The notes under the pieces are model-generated. The model saw nothing but the letters and a program-made list of their open reading frames with translations. It made no database searches and had not been told where the DNA came from. Positions 1 to 6,945 of a DNA stretch of 10,759 nt are shown here, in pieces. Made by a program: the position numbers and the translations under genes. Position 1 is the stretch's first letter; each line of letters starts with the position of its first letter. This DNA comes from Clostridium sp. CAG:964 (lineage in GTDB: Bacteria > Bacillota > Clostridia > Oscillospirales > Acutalibacteraceae), in contig FR891328.1 of NCBI GenBank assembly GCA_000435335.1, forward strand, positions 35,647-46,405, read 5' to 3'.

Positions 1-307
1 GTCTGAACTCTACCATAAGCGGCAGCAGCTTTCTTGCCAAAGACTGCTGAAATTTTGCGGTAAGGGCAGTCATTTTACTGTCTTTATTGGTAAAGTTATA
101 CACTGTTCCGTAAAATTTAGGTACGGTTTTTGCCATAAGCTCATAACCCTCTGAAACAGTTTTGTTGTACAAATGGCCAATACACTCAAGTGCATCTACT
201 ACTCTTACAACATCATCGGGACGGTTTGCTTCTATGTATTTTTTCATTGCGGCCGATGTTCTCATATGACCGCCGCCTGTTGACGCAGACAATATTAATA
301 TCCTCAT
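1..307 (-). CDS. MGDG synthase / diacylglycerol glucosyltransferase-like glycosyltransferase (3' part outside window)
   Basis: Only the first 102 residues are in the window; the gene runs off the left edge. The protein opens MRILILSASTGGGHMRTSAA, the glycine-rich nucleotide-sugar transferase start (S-x-x-GGGH) of the MGDG-synthase N-terminal family, which includes UgtP-type diacylglycerol glucosyltransferases. The later stretch VVDALECIGHLYNKTVSEGY and a PKFYGTVYNFTN segment also fit that family. Such enzymes work at the inner face of the membrane, transferring a sugar from UDP-sugar to diacylglycerol to make glycolipids or the lipoteichoic acid anchor. The ATG start is supported by an AAAAGGGGGAAGG ribosome binding site just upstream. 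The gene is divergent from the VanW-family gene. The acceptor and sugar cannot be told from this fragment; a MurG-like relative is the main alternative. Confidence 0.8.
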   Translation of the reverse strand, partial: MRILILSASTGGGHMRTSAAMKKYIEANRPDDVVRVVDALECIGHLYNKTVSEGYELMAKTVPKFYGTVYNFTNKDSKMTALTAKFQQSLARKLLPLMVEFR

Positions 308-344
308 AGCCCTTCCCCCTTTTAAGTTTTTAGATTTCCTTTTA

Positions 345-374
345 ATTATAACATATAAAACCAAAACATTGCAA
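345..374 (-). promoter_or_regulatory. Promoter of the glycosyltransferase gene
   Basis: On the minus strand a TTGCAA -35 (369-374) lies 18 bases from a perfect TATAAT -10 (345-350), which is preceded by TGT, giving an extended -10. The start codon is about 38 bases from the -10, leaving a leader of about 30 bases. Confidence 0.6.
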
Positions 375-496
375 CGAAATCGGTCTACATTTTAATTAAC
401 AAACTATTAATAAGGCTTATCTGTATTCACCTTACAAATATTATCATATATGTAACATAACACAGATGTATTTGAAACATTTTTGTTATAAATTTG

Positions 497-528
497 TTGA
501 TGATTTTTTCGTACAGCTGTGTTATAAT
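497..528 (+). promoter_or_regulatory. Promoter of the VanW-family gene
   Basis: A perfect TATAAT (523-528) is preceded by TG-T, forming an extended -10. The nearest -35-like hexamer is TTGATG at 497-502, with a 20-base spacer that is longer than usual, so the extended -10 probably carries the promoter. A second TGTTATTAT at 559-567 lies closer to the gene and could be an alternative start, but it has no good -35. Confidence 0.55.
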
Positions 529-602
529 TGCTAGAGAGTACGGTTATAGTTTATGATATGTTATTATGGTGAAATGACACTTTCTATAAAGGAGTATATT
601 AA

Positions 603-2579
603 ATGGCAGAAAATAATAATACCAACAACAAGCAACAGTCTGTACCGGAGGGTACCGCAGTCGATACAGATAAAACAGCTGCCAAAGAAGCAACTGCAGC
701 CGGTGAAGCTGCGGAAAATGCAAACAAAAAAGCTAACAAGCCTGCCGGCAACAGCACAGCACCGGCAAACAGCGGCGGTCAATCGAGCATAAAAAAGCCC
801 GACAGCACTGTTAAGGACAGCCTGCAGTCGCAAAAGGTAATTGACGATATAACAAACATACTTAACGAGGTTCGCAGACAGACAGGCTCTGTTGATATAT
901 CTTCATCAGCATCTGCACCTGCCGCTGCTGCGCCTGTTAATGACAAAAGCAGCGAGGAGGAGCTGATAGACATATCCTCTGTAGAGGCTGCTGTACCTGT
1001 TGCAGCTACACAGACCTTTCCTGCACAGGAAGTAAAGTCGGCCCAACAGCCAAAAAAGGAGGCTCAGGGCACAAATAAAAGGTCTGCCGAAGCCAAAGCT
1101 CAGTCAGACAAAAACAAGGCTCAAGCAGACAAAAGCAAAACAAAGGCAGAAAAGAAGAGCAGCCACCTGTTTGCAAAAATTTTTGCGGGCTTTATAGTCG
1201 CCGCCGTTCTTACCGGTGTATCTGCCTACGGCATAGCCAAAATAAACCCTGAGGTTGTTCCTGCTTCAACAACAGTAAAAGTACCGGGAGGCATTGTAAA
1301 GGCTGTTGAAAGTCAGTCTGTATTTTTAAAAGGAATTAAAATTGCAGGTATAGATGTAGGCGGCAAAGCTCCGGAGGAGGTTAAGTCTCTTTTAGCCTTA
1401 AGAGGCACCTCCTTAATTCCCGACATCTCACTTACCGTTTCATACGATGGTGCAGACTACTCATATAAAAAGCAGGATTTCGATTTTACATATGACCTAA
1501 ATCAGGTTGTAGATACAGCCTTTAAATTCAGTAAATCGGTTTCGGACGCCGGCTCAAGCGATATTCTTTCGACTGCACCGGGTGACGGCAGTGCAAATGT
1601 TGATACAGACAACAAAACTGTTGACTTTAACATAAAATATCAGGTTACACAGTCATCTGTACAAAAGGTTATTAAAAGGGTGGCAAAAAAGGTTGATATA
1701 CCTTGTGTAGAGCCGCATGTTTCCAAATTTGATACAAAGCAGTCTAAAAACTCAAAGCGATATACCTTTAAAGAGGGCTCAAAGGGCAAGTCGATAGATC
1801 AAGACCAGCTTATTACAGATGCAATCAAGCAGTTTAACCAAGGTGAAAGAAATGTTAAATTAACTGCCACCAGCTACGAAAGCAAGCCAACCCTTAAAAT
1901 GGCCGATGTTAAAAAGGCAACAAAGCTAATTGGCAAATTCAGCACTATTACAACCAACACATACAATGCAAACTGCAATATGGAAACTGCCTTAAACGCT
2001 ATAAACGGAACTATTCTGGAGCCGGGTGCTACACTGTCCTTTAACGACTGTACAGGAAACAGTAATTTGACCGAAAACGGATATATGGTAGCAGGCGTAA
2101 TACAGGGCGGTTCAATGGCAAGCGGCGTTGGCGGCGGTATATGCCAGGCCGCAACAACTCTGTACAATGCGGCTATTATGGCAAATATGGAAATTGTTGA
2201 AAGAGAACCGCACCTGTGGTGCTCGTACTATGTTTACGGCGGACTTGACGCTACCATTGACTGGGGTAATATTGACCTAAAGGTTAAGAACAATTCTAAA
2301 TATCAAATGTTCTTCCGCTGTTGGATGGACGGCTCTGAGCTGAATGTTGAGATATACGGATGGCAGTCGCCCGACTTTGATGAGGTTCGTACCGAGACAG
2401 AGCTTGACTGGAGCTCCAGCGATTCATACGGCTATCTTGCCTACAGAGTATTCTATAAAAAAGGCAAAGAGGTTAAGCGTGAAGAGCTGCCTTACTCACA
2501 GTACAGCCTGTCAAACGGCGGCGGCATAAGAGGTGCTGACCCGGGAAATGTTTCTACAAAGCTAAAGCAGCCTGAATAA
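603..2579 (+). CDS. VanW-family membrane protein with peptidoglycan-binding-like domain
   Basis: This 658-residue protein is predicted to sit in the membrane with its VanW part outside. Residues 1-187 are low complexity, rich in Ala, Lys, Gln and Ser, with one helix-like stretch near 72-95. A single membrane segment at about 188-212 follows. Residues about 245-412 resemble the PG_binding_4 domain, including FKEGSKGKSIDQDQL. The VanW domain spans about 440-570, with its signature GYMVAGVIQGGSMASGVGGG then ICQAATTLYNA, and EIVEREPHLW. VanW proteins occur in some vancomycin resistance clusters and widely in Firmicutes, but their reaction is unknown; this is not evidence of vancomycin resistance. 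AAAGGAG eight bases before the ATG fixes the start. The gene appears monocistronic, with its own promoter and terminator. The N-terminal tail is unusually long for the family, and no G5 domain follows the VanW part. Confidence 0.9.
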   Translation: MAENNNTNNKQQSVPEGTAVDTDKTAAKEATAAGEAAENANKKANKPAGNSTAPANSGGQSSIKKPDSTVKDSLQSQKVIDDITNILNEVRRQTGSVDISSSASAPAAAAPVNDKSSEEELIDISSVEAAVPVAATQTFPAQEVKSAQQPKKEAQGTNKRSAEAKAQSDKNKAQADKSKTKAEKKSSHLFAKIFAGFIVAAVLTGVSAYGIAKINPEVVPASTTVKVPGGIVKAVESQSVFLKGIKIAGIDVGGKAPEEVKSLLALRGTSLIPDISLTVSYDGADYSYKKQDFDFTYDLNQVVDTAFKFSKSVSDAGSSDILSTAPGDGSANVDTDNKTVDFNIKYQVTQSSVQKVIKRVAKKVDIPCVEPHVSKFDTKQSKNSKRYTFKEGSKGKSIDQDQLITDAIKQFNQGERNVKLTATSYESKPTLKMADVKKATKLIGKFSTITTNTYNANCNMETALNAINGTILEPGATLSFNDCTGNSNLTENGYMVAGVIQGGSMASGVGGGICQAATTLYNAAIMANMEIVEREPHLWCSYYVYGGLDATIDWGNIDLKVKNNSKYQMFFRCWMDGSELNVEIYGWQSPDFDEVRTETELDWSSSDSYGYLAYRVFYKKGKEVKREELPYSQYSLSNGGGIRGADPGNVSTKLKQPE

Positions 2580-2586
2580 AAATTTG

Positions 2587-2626
2587 AAAATTACCCGCAG
2601 TCTATGCGGGTAATTTTTGTTTTTTC
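2587..2626 (+). terminator. Rho-independent terminator of the VanW-family gene
   Basis: A perfect 13-bp stem (2587-2599 with 2605-2617, core TTACCCGCA/TGCGGGTAA) with a 5-base loop is followed by TTGTTTTTT. It begins 7 bases after the stop codon and should end the vanW transcript. Confidence 0.92.
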
Positions 2627-2710
2627 ACAATTTTTTATAAGCTATATCGACTAAATATATAACAGTCAGATTAAATTTTATAAATTTTATCTATTTTTAC
2701 TTAAAATACA

Positions 2711-2739
2711 TTGTTTAAATTACATTTATATGTTATTAT
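2711..2739 (+). promoter_or_regulatory. Promoter of the PP2C phosphatase gene
   Basis: TTGTTT (2711-2716), a 17-base spacer and TATTAT (2734-2739) preceded by TG-T form an extended -10 promoter. The predicted leader is about 37 bases. It lies after the vanW terminator, so the phosphatase gene should be transcribed separately. Confidence 0.6.
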
Positions 2740-2782
2740 ATATATGTTTTAGATGTAATTACTAAAAAAGGTGGTGAGTGCA

Positions 2783-3712
2783 GTGCCAAATTTATTTGTA
2801 AAAGCATCTGTTGGTACAGATATTGGAGTTAGCCGAAATAACAATGAAGATAATTACAATCTGAACGGTCAATATGCCGTATATGAAGCTGACGACCAAA
2901 CGTCAACAGCCTTTCAGCCTCCTGTTACCCAAGGAGTTTTTGCGGTATTTGACGGTATGGGAGGTCAAAGCCGTGGTGAATTTGCGTCGTTGTGTGCTGC
3001 ACAAGCCCTTAACAAATATAAGGATTCCATTTTAAGCGGCGGAGTCGGTAAGGTAAACGAATACATAGCTGACACAAACAGACAAATATGCAGCGAAATG
3101 GAGAAAAGCAACGAGCATATAGGCTCTACATGTGCGATACTTACAATAAGCGACGGTATTGCACAGGCGTATAATTTAGGCGACAGCAGTATATATCACC
3201 TTTCAAAAAATAAAATTACCAAAATGACTCGTGACCACACTGTGGCGGAGCAGCTGTACAGAATGCACGCATTAACAGCGGAGGAGGCACAGCGTGATGT
3301 TCGTAAGCACAGACTTACAAAGCATTTGGGAATGTTTGAAGCTGAAAATATTTTGCCATATATAAGCGGAAATGTAAGAATATCAAACGGGGATATGTTT
3401 TTGCTTTGCACAGACGGTATAACAAACGCTTTAAGCGAAAAGGACATTAAAAAAATTGTTTATATGTTTGACGGCAGGTGCAAGAAAACCGTAAACGCTT
3501 TAATTGAGAAGGCTATTGAAAGCGGCAGCGACGACAACATTACCGCCATGCTTTTAAGGGTAGTAAACAGTACCAACAGCAGCACCGGAAAAAGAAAAAA
3601 AATATTTAAGTTTGGCAAACACCCCCGCCTGTATCCTTTTTTACTGGGGGTTGGGGTATCCTTAGCAATATTTATAATAATTATTTCTATAATACTTGCA
3701 GTTTTCACCTAA
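2783..3712 (+). CDS. PP2C-family Ser/Thr phosphatase with C-terminal membrane anchor
   Basis: A 309-residue metal-dependent protein phosphatase of the bacterial PrpC/Stp type, which removes phosphate from Ser and Thr. The metal-binding motifs are all present: NNNED (E22, D23), VFDGMGG (D57), NLGDSS (D134), CTDG (D211) and SDDNIT (D250, D251). A basic linker then leads to one hydrophobic helix at about 284-308, ending at the C terminus, so the catalytic domain is expected in the cytoplasm, tethered to the membrane. I chose the GTG at 2783 because AAGGTGGTGA lies just upstream; an in-frame GTG at 2771 is part of that ribosome binding site. Partner Ser/Thr kinase genes, usually adjacent to prpC, are not seen here. 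Phosphatase identity is sure; the substrate is not. Confidence 0.92.
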   Translation: MPNLFVKASVGTDIGVSRNNNEDNYNLNGQYAVYEADDQTSTAFQPPVTQGVFAVFDGMGGQSRGEFASLCAAQALNKYKDSILSGGVGKVNEYIADTNRQICSEMEKSNEHIGSTCAILTISDGIAQAYNLGDSSIYHLSKNKITKMTRDHTVAEQLYRMHALTAEEAQRDVRKHRLTKHLGMFEAENILPYISGNVRISNGDMFLLCTDGITNALSEKDIKKIVYMFDGRCKKTVNALIEKAIESGSDDNITAMLLRVVNSTNSSTGKRKKIFKFGKHPRLYPFLLGVGVSLAIFIIIISIILAVFT

Positions 3713-3769
3713 TAAAAAATTGATTATTTTAAAAACAAGAAGTTTTATTTTGTCATAAAACCGCTATGC

Positions 3770-3809
3770 AAAAAGGCTCGTCACCGTAAAACAGGTAACG
3801 AGCCTTTTT
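3770..3809. terminator. Bidirectional terminator between the convergent PP2C and pdxK genes
   Basis: A 12-bp stem (3770-3781 with 3798-3809, core AAGGCTCGT/ACGAGCCTT), one mismatch and three more pairs enclose an 8-base loop. A-run and T-run flanks give a U-tract in either direction. It serves the phosphatase gene from the left and the pdxK operon from the right. A second, weaker 7-bp hairpin (3838-3844 with 3854-3860) followed by Ts lies nearby. Confidence 0.88.
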
Positions 3810-3887
3810 GATTTGGTTGTTAAAAAATATATAATCTAAGGCTTAACAGCAACAAGCCTTTTTTATCTGCCTGCCCTCGATTTTTTG

Positions 3888-4724
3888 TTAATTAAGCATC
3901 CTTATTAACTTTGGCAAAGCCTTTTCAAAATCTACACCATACCAGTGGTAGTCCTTATTTTTCAAGGTTTCTCTAATACATTCCACCGTAAAGTCAACGG
4001 CAATTTGCAGTGCGTTCTCCTTTGAAAAGCCCTCCTGCATTAATGCGCCTGTAAAGGCAGAGGCAAAAACATCGCCTGTACCGTGGAAGCTGTATGGCAG
4101 CCTTTGAGAATAATATTCAAAAAAGCTGTCGCTTTCTCTGTTATAGGACATTACGCCTAAGGTTTGGCTGTCAAAGCTGACGCCTGTAATTGCACAGTAG
4201 CCGCAGCCCTGCCTGCTAAGCCTTACCAGAACATCTTTAATAAAATCCTTGGTGTAATTATCTCCCACATAAGGAATATTCAGCATATAGCAAGCCTCTG
4301 TAAGATTAGGCAGAATTACATCGGCACAGCCGCACAGCTTTGCCATTTCGTCAGCAAAATCCTGTGTAAAGCCCTTGTAAAGGTTTCCGTAATCTGCCAT
4401 AGCCGGATCAACAACAACAATATTTTTGTCGGTTTTAAACTCCTTAAACACCTGTGACATTATTTTTATTTGCCGTACAGAACCCAAATAGCCTGTGTAT
4501 ATAGCGTCAAAGTCTATTTGCTGTTTTTTTAGCATAGCAACAATAGGCTCAATTTCGTCGGTAAGGTCGTGAAAGGTAAAGTCTGAAAACGCTGTGTGAC
4601 AGGAAAGCACCGCTGTAGGTATAACAGACGCCTCTACGCCCATTGCTGAAATAACAGGCAGTGCCACTGTAAGAGAGCACTTTCCCACACAGGAAATATC
4701 CTGAATTGTAACAATTCGTTTCAT
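3888..4724 (-). CDS. pdxK: Pyridoxamine/pyridoxal kinase, PdxK/PdxY type
   Basis: This 278-residue ribokinase-superfamily enzyme phosphorylates the 5'-hydroxyl of B6 vitamers, salvaging them towards pyridoxal phosphate in the cytoplasm. The N-terminal block (IQDISCVGKCSLTVALPVIS, 7-26) and SCHTAF (41-46) are typical of clostridial pyridoxamine kinases. TGYLGS (77-82), VVDPAMAD (104-111) and VLPNLTEA (137-144) follow. The anion-hole and catalytic motif is GTGDVFASA at 215-223, with D218 the likely base. Length is normal. It is the last gene of a minus-strand cluster, starting 12 bases after the mtn stop, with AAGAGGT as ribosome binding site. Whether it prefers pyridoxal, pyridoxine or pyridoxamine cannot be read from the sequence; the symbol could equally be pdxY. 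Confidence 0.88.
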   Translation of the reverse strand: MKRIVTIQDISCVGKCSLTVALPVISAMGVEASVIPTAVLSCHTAFSDFTFHDLTDEIEPIVAMLKKQQIDFDAIYTGYLGSVRQIKIMSQVFKEFKTDKNIVVVDPAMADYGNLYKGFTQDFADEMAKLCGCADVILPNLTEACYMLNIPYVGDNYTKDFIKDVLVRLSRQGCGYCAITGVSFDSQTLGVMSYNRESDSFFEYYSQRLPYSFHGTGDVFASAFTGALMQEGFSKENALQIAVDFTVECIRETLKNKDYHWYGVDFEKALPKLIRMLN

Positions 4725-4736
4725 TGCCGATACCTC

Positions 4737-5450
4737 TTAATCAAAAAACGCCTTAATAACCTTTAGTGTTTCGTCTGCTGCCAAAAACTTAAACTTTTCA
4801 AAATCCATATAGTCATTGTCATCTATAGTGTCTGATATTGCCCTTAGAACGGCAAAGGGAACACGGTTGCGGTAGCATACCTGACCGATAGAAGCACCCT
4901 CCATTTCACAGCAGTATGCGTTAAAATACTCGCCGATTTCCTTGCGGGCTGCCTTACCGGAAACAAACTGCTCGCCTGATGCAACAGTGCCATAGTAAAC
5001 ATTTACATTTTTTAAGTCTTTTTTGCACTCTGCAATTATTTTATCGGTTAATTCCTTATCCGCCGGAATTTCCGTAATAATTTCATTGCTGAATTGTATA
5101 GTACCTCGTGGGTACATTTCTTTATTCTCTTCGCCAATATCTACCAAGCATCTATTGTCATGGTTTACCACACGGCTCGAAACAACAATGTCGCCTATTT
5201 TAAGCCTTGCACTTAATGCACCGGCAACGCCGCTGTTAATAATAGCTGACGGCTTGTACTGCATAATCATAGCCTGCGCACACATAGCGGCGTTAACCTT
5301 GCCTACACCGCACTGTGCCAAAACGCAGTCCTTACCGTTTATACTGCCCTTATAAAAGGCTATTTGGCTTATTTCTGTTTCCTCAATATTGTCCATTAAT
5401 TTTTTAACGCCTTCAATTTCAATATCCAGCGCACCTATAATCCCCAGCAT
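4737..5450 (-). CDS. mtn: 5'-methylthioadenosine/S-adenosylhomocysteine nucleosidase
   Basis: A 237-residue MTAN of normal length. It cleaves adenine from methylthioadenosine and S-adenosylhomocysteine, clearing methyltransferase by-products and feeding methionine and quorum-signal precursor pathways. The start LGIIGALDIEIEG carries the conserved Glu (E11, equal to E. coli E12), although the surrounding GAMEEE is changed to GALDIE. CGVGKVNAA (47-55), INSGVAGAL (71-79), GTVASGEQF (154-162), CEMEGA (E174) and AISDTIDD (D197) complete the active site. AGGAGA before the ATG sets the start. It lies between rsmE and pdxK with short gaps and is probably co-transcribed with both. Sure of the family; relative preference for MTA, SAH or 5'-deoxyadenosine is unknown. 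Confidence 0.93.
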   Translation of the reverse strand: MLGIIGALDIEIEGVKKLMDNIEETEISQIAFYKGSINGKDCVLAQCGVGKVNAAMCAQAMIMQYKPSAIINSGVAGALSARLKIGDIVVSSRVVNHDNRCLVDIGEENKEMYPRGTIQFSNEIITEIPADKELTDKIIAECKKDLKNVNVYYGTVASGEQFVSGKAARKEIGEYFNAYCCEMEGASIGQVCYRNRVPFAVLRAISDTIDDNDYMDFEKFKFLAADETLKVIKAFFD

Positions 5451-5476
5451 AACAATCTCCTTGCTTTTTACATCTG

Positions 5477-6202
5477 CTAACCAAGATTTCCTGTTTCATA
5501 CATTATAACAGAAAGAGCCGTAAGCGGTGCAGTTTCTGCCCTTAGTACACGCCTGCCCAATGTAGCGGCACTGCCGCCCTTTTCTACTACGGAATCCACC
5601 TCTGCCTGCTCAAAACCACCCTCGGAGCCAATAAATATATTAACATTTTGGGCTGTTTTGTCAATAACATTTCCTATATGCTCACCGCCGCACTCATAAA
5701 AAATTATATTACAGCAGCTGCCATCTAGGCTTGCTACGGCCTGTTTAAAGGTTTGTGCCTGTTTAACCTGCGGTATAACTCCTCTGCGTGACTGCTGTGC
5801 GGCCTGCAGTGCAATTTTTTGCCAGCGTTCCACTTTTTTTCTCAAGGTCTTTTCGTCCGGTCTTGAAATACACCGTGCCGAAATAACCGGCACTATGCTT
5901 GTTACCCCCAGCTCTACTGCCTTTTGCACAATAAAATCCATTTTGTCACCCTTTGGCAAGGCCTGATAAAGGGTTACTGCCACATCAGGCTCGTTTTGGC
6001 ACTTAAACCTGCTATTAACCTTAACAGTGATATTTCCCGGCACTATGCCCTCTATAGTTGTACTGTACTGCATACCGCAGCTGTCTACAAGGGTTATTTC
6101 CTCGCCTACCTTCATACGCAGGGACTTTTCAATATGCTTTGCGTTTTCTCCTGTTATGGTGTAAGTATCCTCGTTGAACGGCTCTGTAAAAAACCATGCC
6201 AT
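5477..6202 (-). CDS. rsmE: 16S rRNA (uracil1498-N3)-methyltransferase RsmE
   Basis: This SPOUT-class enzyme uses SAM to methylate N3 of U1498 in 16S rRNA in the small subunit. At 241 residues it is the usual size. An N-terminal PUA-like domain (about 1-70, with HIEKSLRMKVGE) is followed by the SPOUT domain: ALPKGDKMDFIVQKAVELGV (81-100), QAAQQSRRG (133-141), the SAM-knot motif IGSEGGF (191-197) and LGRRVLRAETA (215-225). I took the ATG giving MAWFF because GGGGTGAT sits four bases upstream and it matches family N termini. A longer in-frame reading exists but adds 17 unsupported residues. It heads the rsmE-mtn-pdxK cluster; the prmA gene that often precedes rsmE in Firmicutes is absent. Confidence 0.92.
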   Translation of the reverse strand: MAWFFTEPFNEDTYTITGENAKHIEKSLRMKVGEEITLVDSCGMQYSTTIEGIVPGNITVKVNSRFKCQNEPDVAVTLYQALPKGDKMDFIVQKAVELGVTSIVPVISARCISRPDEKTLRKKVERWQKIALQAAQQSRRGVIPQVKQAQTFKQAVASLDGSCCNIIFYECGGEHIGNVIDKTAQNVNIFIGSEGGFEQAEVDSVVEKGGSAATLGRRVLRAETAPLTALSVIMYETGNLG

Positions 6203-6297
6203 ATTATCACCCCACAATAATATATCAGAATTGTATATTTTTTGCAAACCCAACCTTAGGTATAATATACACCCACAAATCGGTATTATGGTTTTTC

Positions 6298-6813
6298 TTA
6301 TTTCAGCTTAGCCAAGGCCGCTGCATTGCTTTCTAAACGCAGCAATTCTTTTTTTCGCTTTATTCCGCCGCCGTAGCCTGTTAAGCTGCCCTTTGAGCCA
6401 ACTACCCTGTGGCACGGTACTATAATTGATATGGGGTTATGCCCTACTGCATTGCCTACAGCCTGTGCAGACATTTTTTCTATTCCCCGCCTTTTTGCTA
6501 TAGCCTTTGCTATATCTCCGTAGGATATGGTTTCTCCGTAAGGAATATCTAAAAGCATTTTCCACACTGTCATTCTAAAATCGGTACCCTTTAGCAGCAA
6601 AGGCGGCGTAAAATCCGGAATTTTATTATTAAAATAAATATCCAGCCAACGCACCGCCTGTTCTGCAGCGGCTGTGGCTTGATTTATGTATTTTCCAGAA
6701 AGGGCTTTGCTAAAAAATCTTGAATTTTCAAACCATATGCCTGTTACCGAGGCTTCATCGGAAGCAATGGTGATACTTCCTAATGGAGATTTATATTCCT
6801 GTATGTAATCCAT
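6298..6813 (-). CDS. ogt: Methylated-DNA--protein-cysteine methyltransferase (Ogt/MGMT)
   Basis: A 171-residue suicide repair protein that moves the alkyl group from O6-alkylguanine in DNA to its own cysteine. The active-site motif IIVPCHRVVG contains acceptor C134. It follows the helix-turn-helix region (ISYGDIAKAIA, about 96-106) and precedes GSLTGYGGGIKRKKELLRLE, all typical. The N-terminal ribonuclease-H-like domain is present. The usual arginine finger in the ARAVG motif is replaced: the sequence reads SAQAVGNAVGHNP, with Gln 117 at that position. The start is the ATG behind AAGGA; an adjacent in-frame GTG one codon earlier is an alternative. It has its own promoter. About 95 bases separate it from rsmE with no terminator seen, so it may also feed that operon. 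Confidence 0.93.
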   Translation of the reverse strand: MDYIQEYKSPLGSITIASDEASVTGIWFENSRFFSKALSGKYINQATAAAEQAVRWLDIYFNNKIPDFTPPLLLKGTDFRMTVWKMLLDIPYGETISYGDIAKAIAKRRGIEKMSAQAVGNAVGHNPISIIVPCHRVVGSKGSLTGYGGGIKRKKELLRLESNAAALAKLK

Positions 6814-6859
6814 CACTGCACATCCTTAACCGGAAATTAATTATTTATAGCCTAACTGA

Positions 6860-6868
6860 ATTATAACA
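6860..6868 (-). promoter_or_regulatory. Extended -10 promoter of ogt
   Basis: The minus strand reads TGTTATAAT, a perfect -10 with the TG extension, about 47 bases before the ogt start. No good -35 is present at 16-18 bases; that position falls inside the ilvD terminator. Confidence 0.5.
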
Positions 6869-6877
6869 TTAAACCGC

Positions 6878-6918
6878 AAAAACAACCACACCCTACTGCA
6901 AGAATGTGGTTGTTTTTT
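6878..6918 (-). terminator. Rho-independent terminator of ilvD
   Basis: A 13-bp stem (6878-6890 with 6905-6917, core ACAACCACA/TGTGGTTGT) with a 14-base loop. Read on the minus strand it is followed by a T-run, and it starts 28 bases after the ilvD stop. Confidence 0.85.
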
Positions 6919-6945
6919 GTTATGTGTTATTAGTATTCGTAAAAA

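Noticed and set aside
457..525. 9-base inverted repeat ATAACACAG (457-465) / CTGTGTTAT (517-525) overlapping the vanW -10
   Set aside because: In about 295 AT-rich bases one such pair is close to chance expectation (roughly 43,000 pairings against 262,144 nine-mers), and the arms are 51 bases apart, so it is not a compelling operator.
603..2579. VanW-family gene as a sign of vancomycin resistance
   Set aside because: No vanH/A/X/S/R-type genes are nearby; VanW-domain proteins are widespread in Firmicutes with no resistance role shown.
4164..4457. Plus-strand open frames opposite pdxK, mtn, rsmE and ilvD
   Set aside because: They lie antisense to well-supported genes, show no motifs and lack ribosome binding sites.
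6219..6247. TTGCAA-N17-TATATT with extended TG upstream of rsmE on the minus strand
   Set aside because: Transcription would begin about 10 bases before the start codon, inside the ribosome binding site. More likely AT-rich coincidence; rsmE may be read from ogt.
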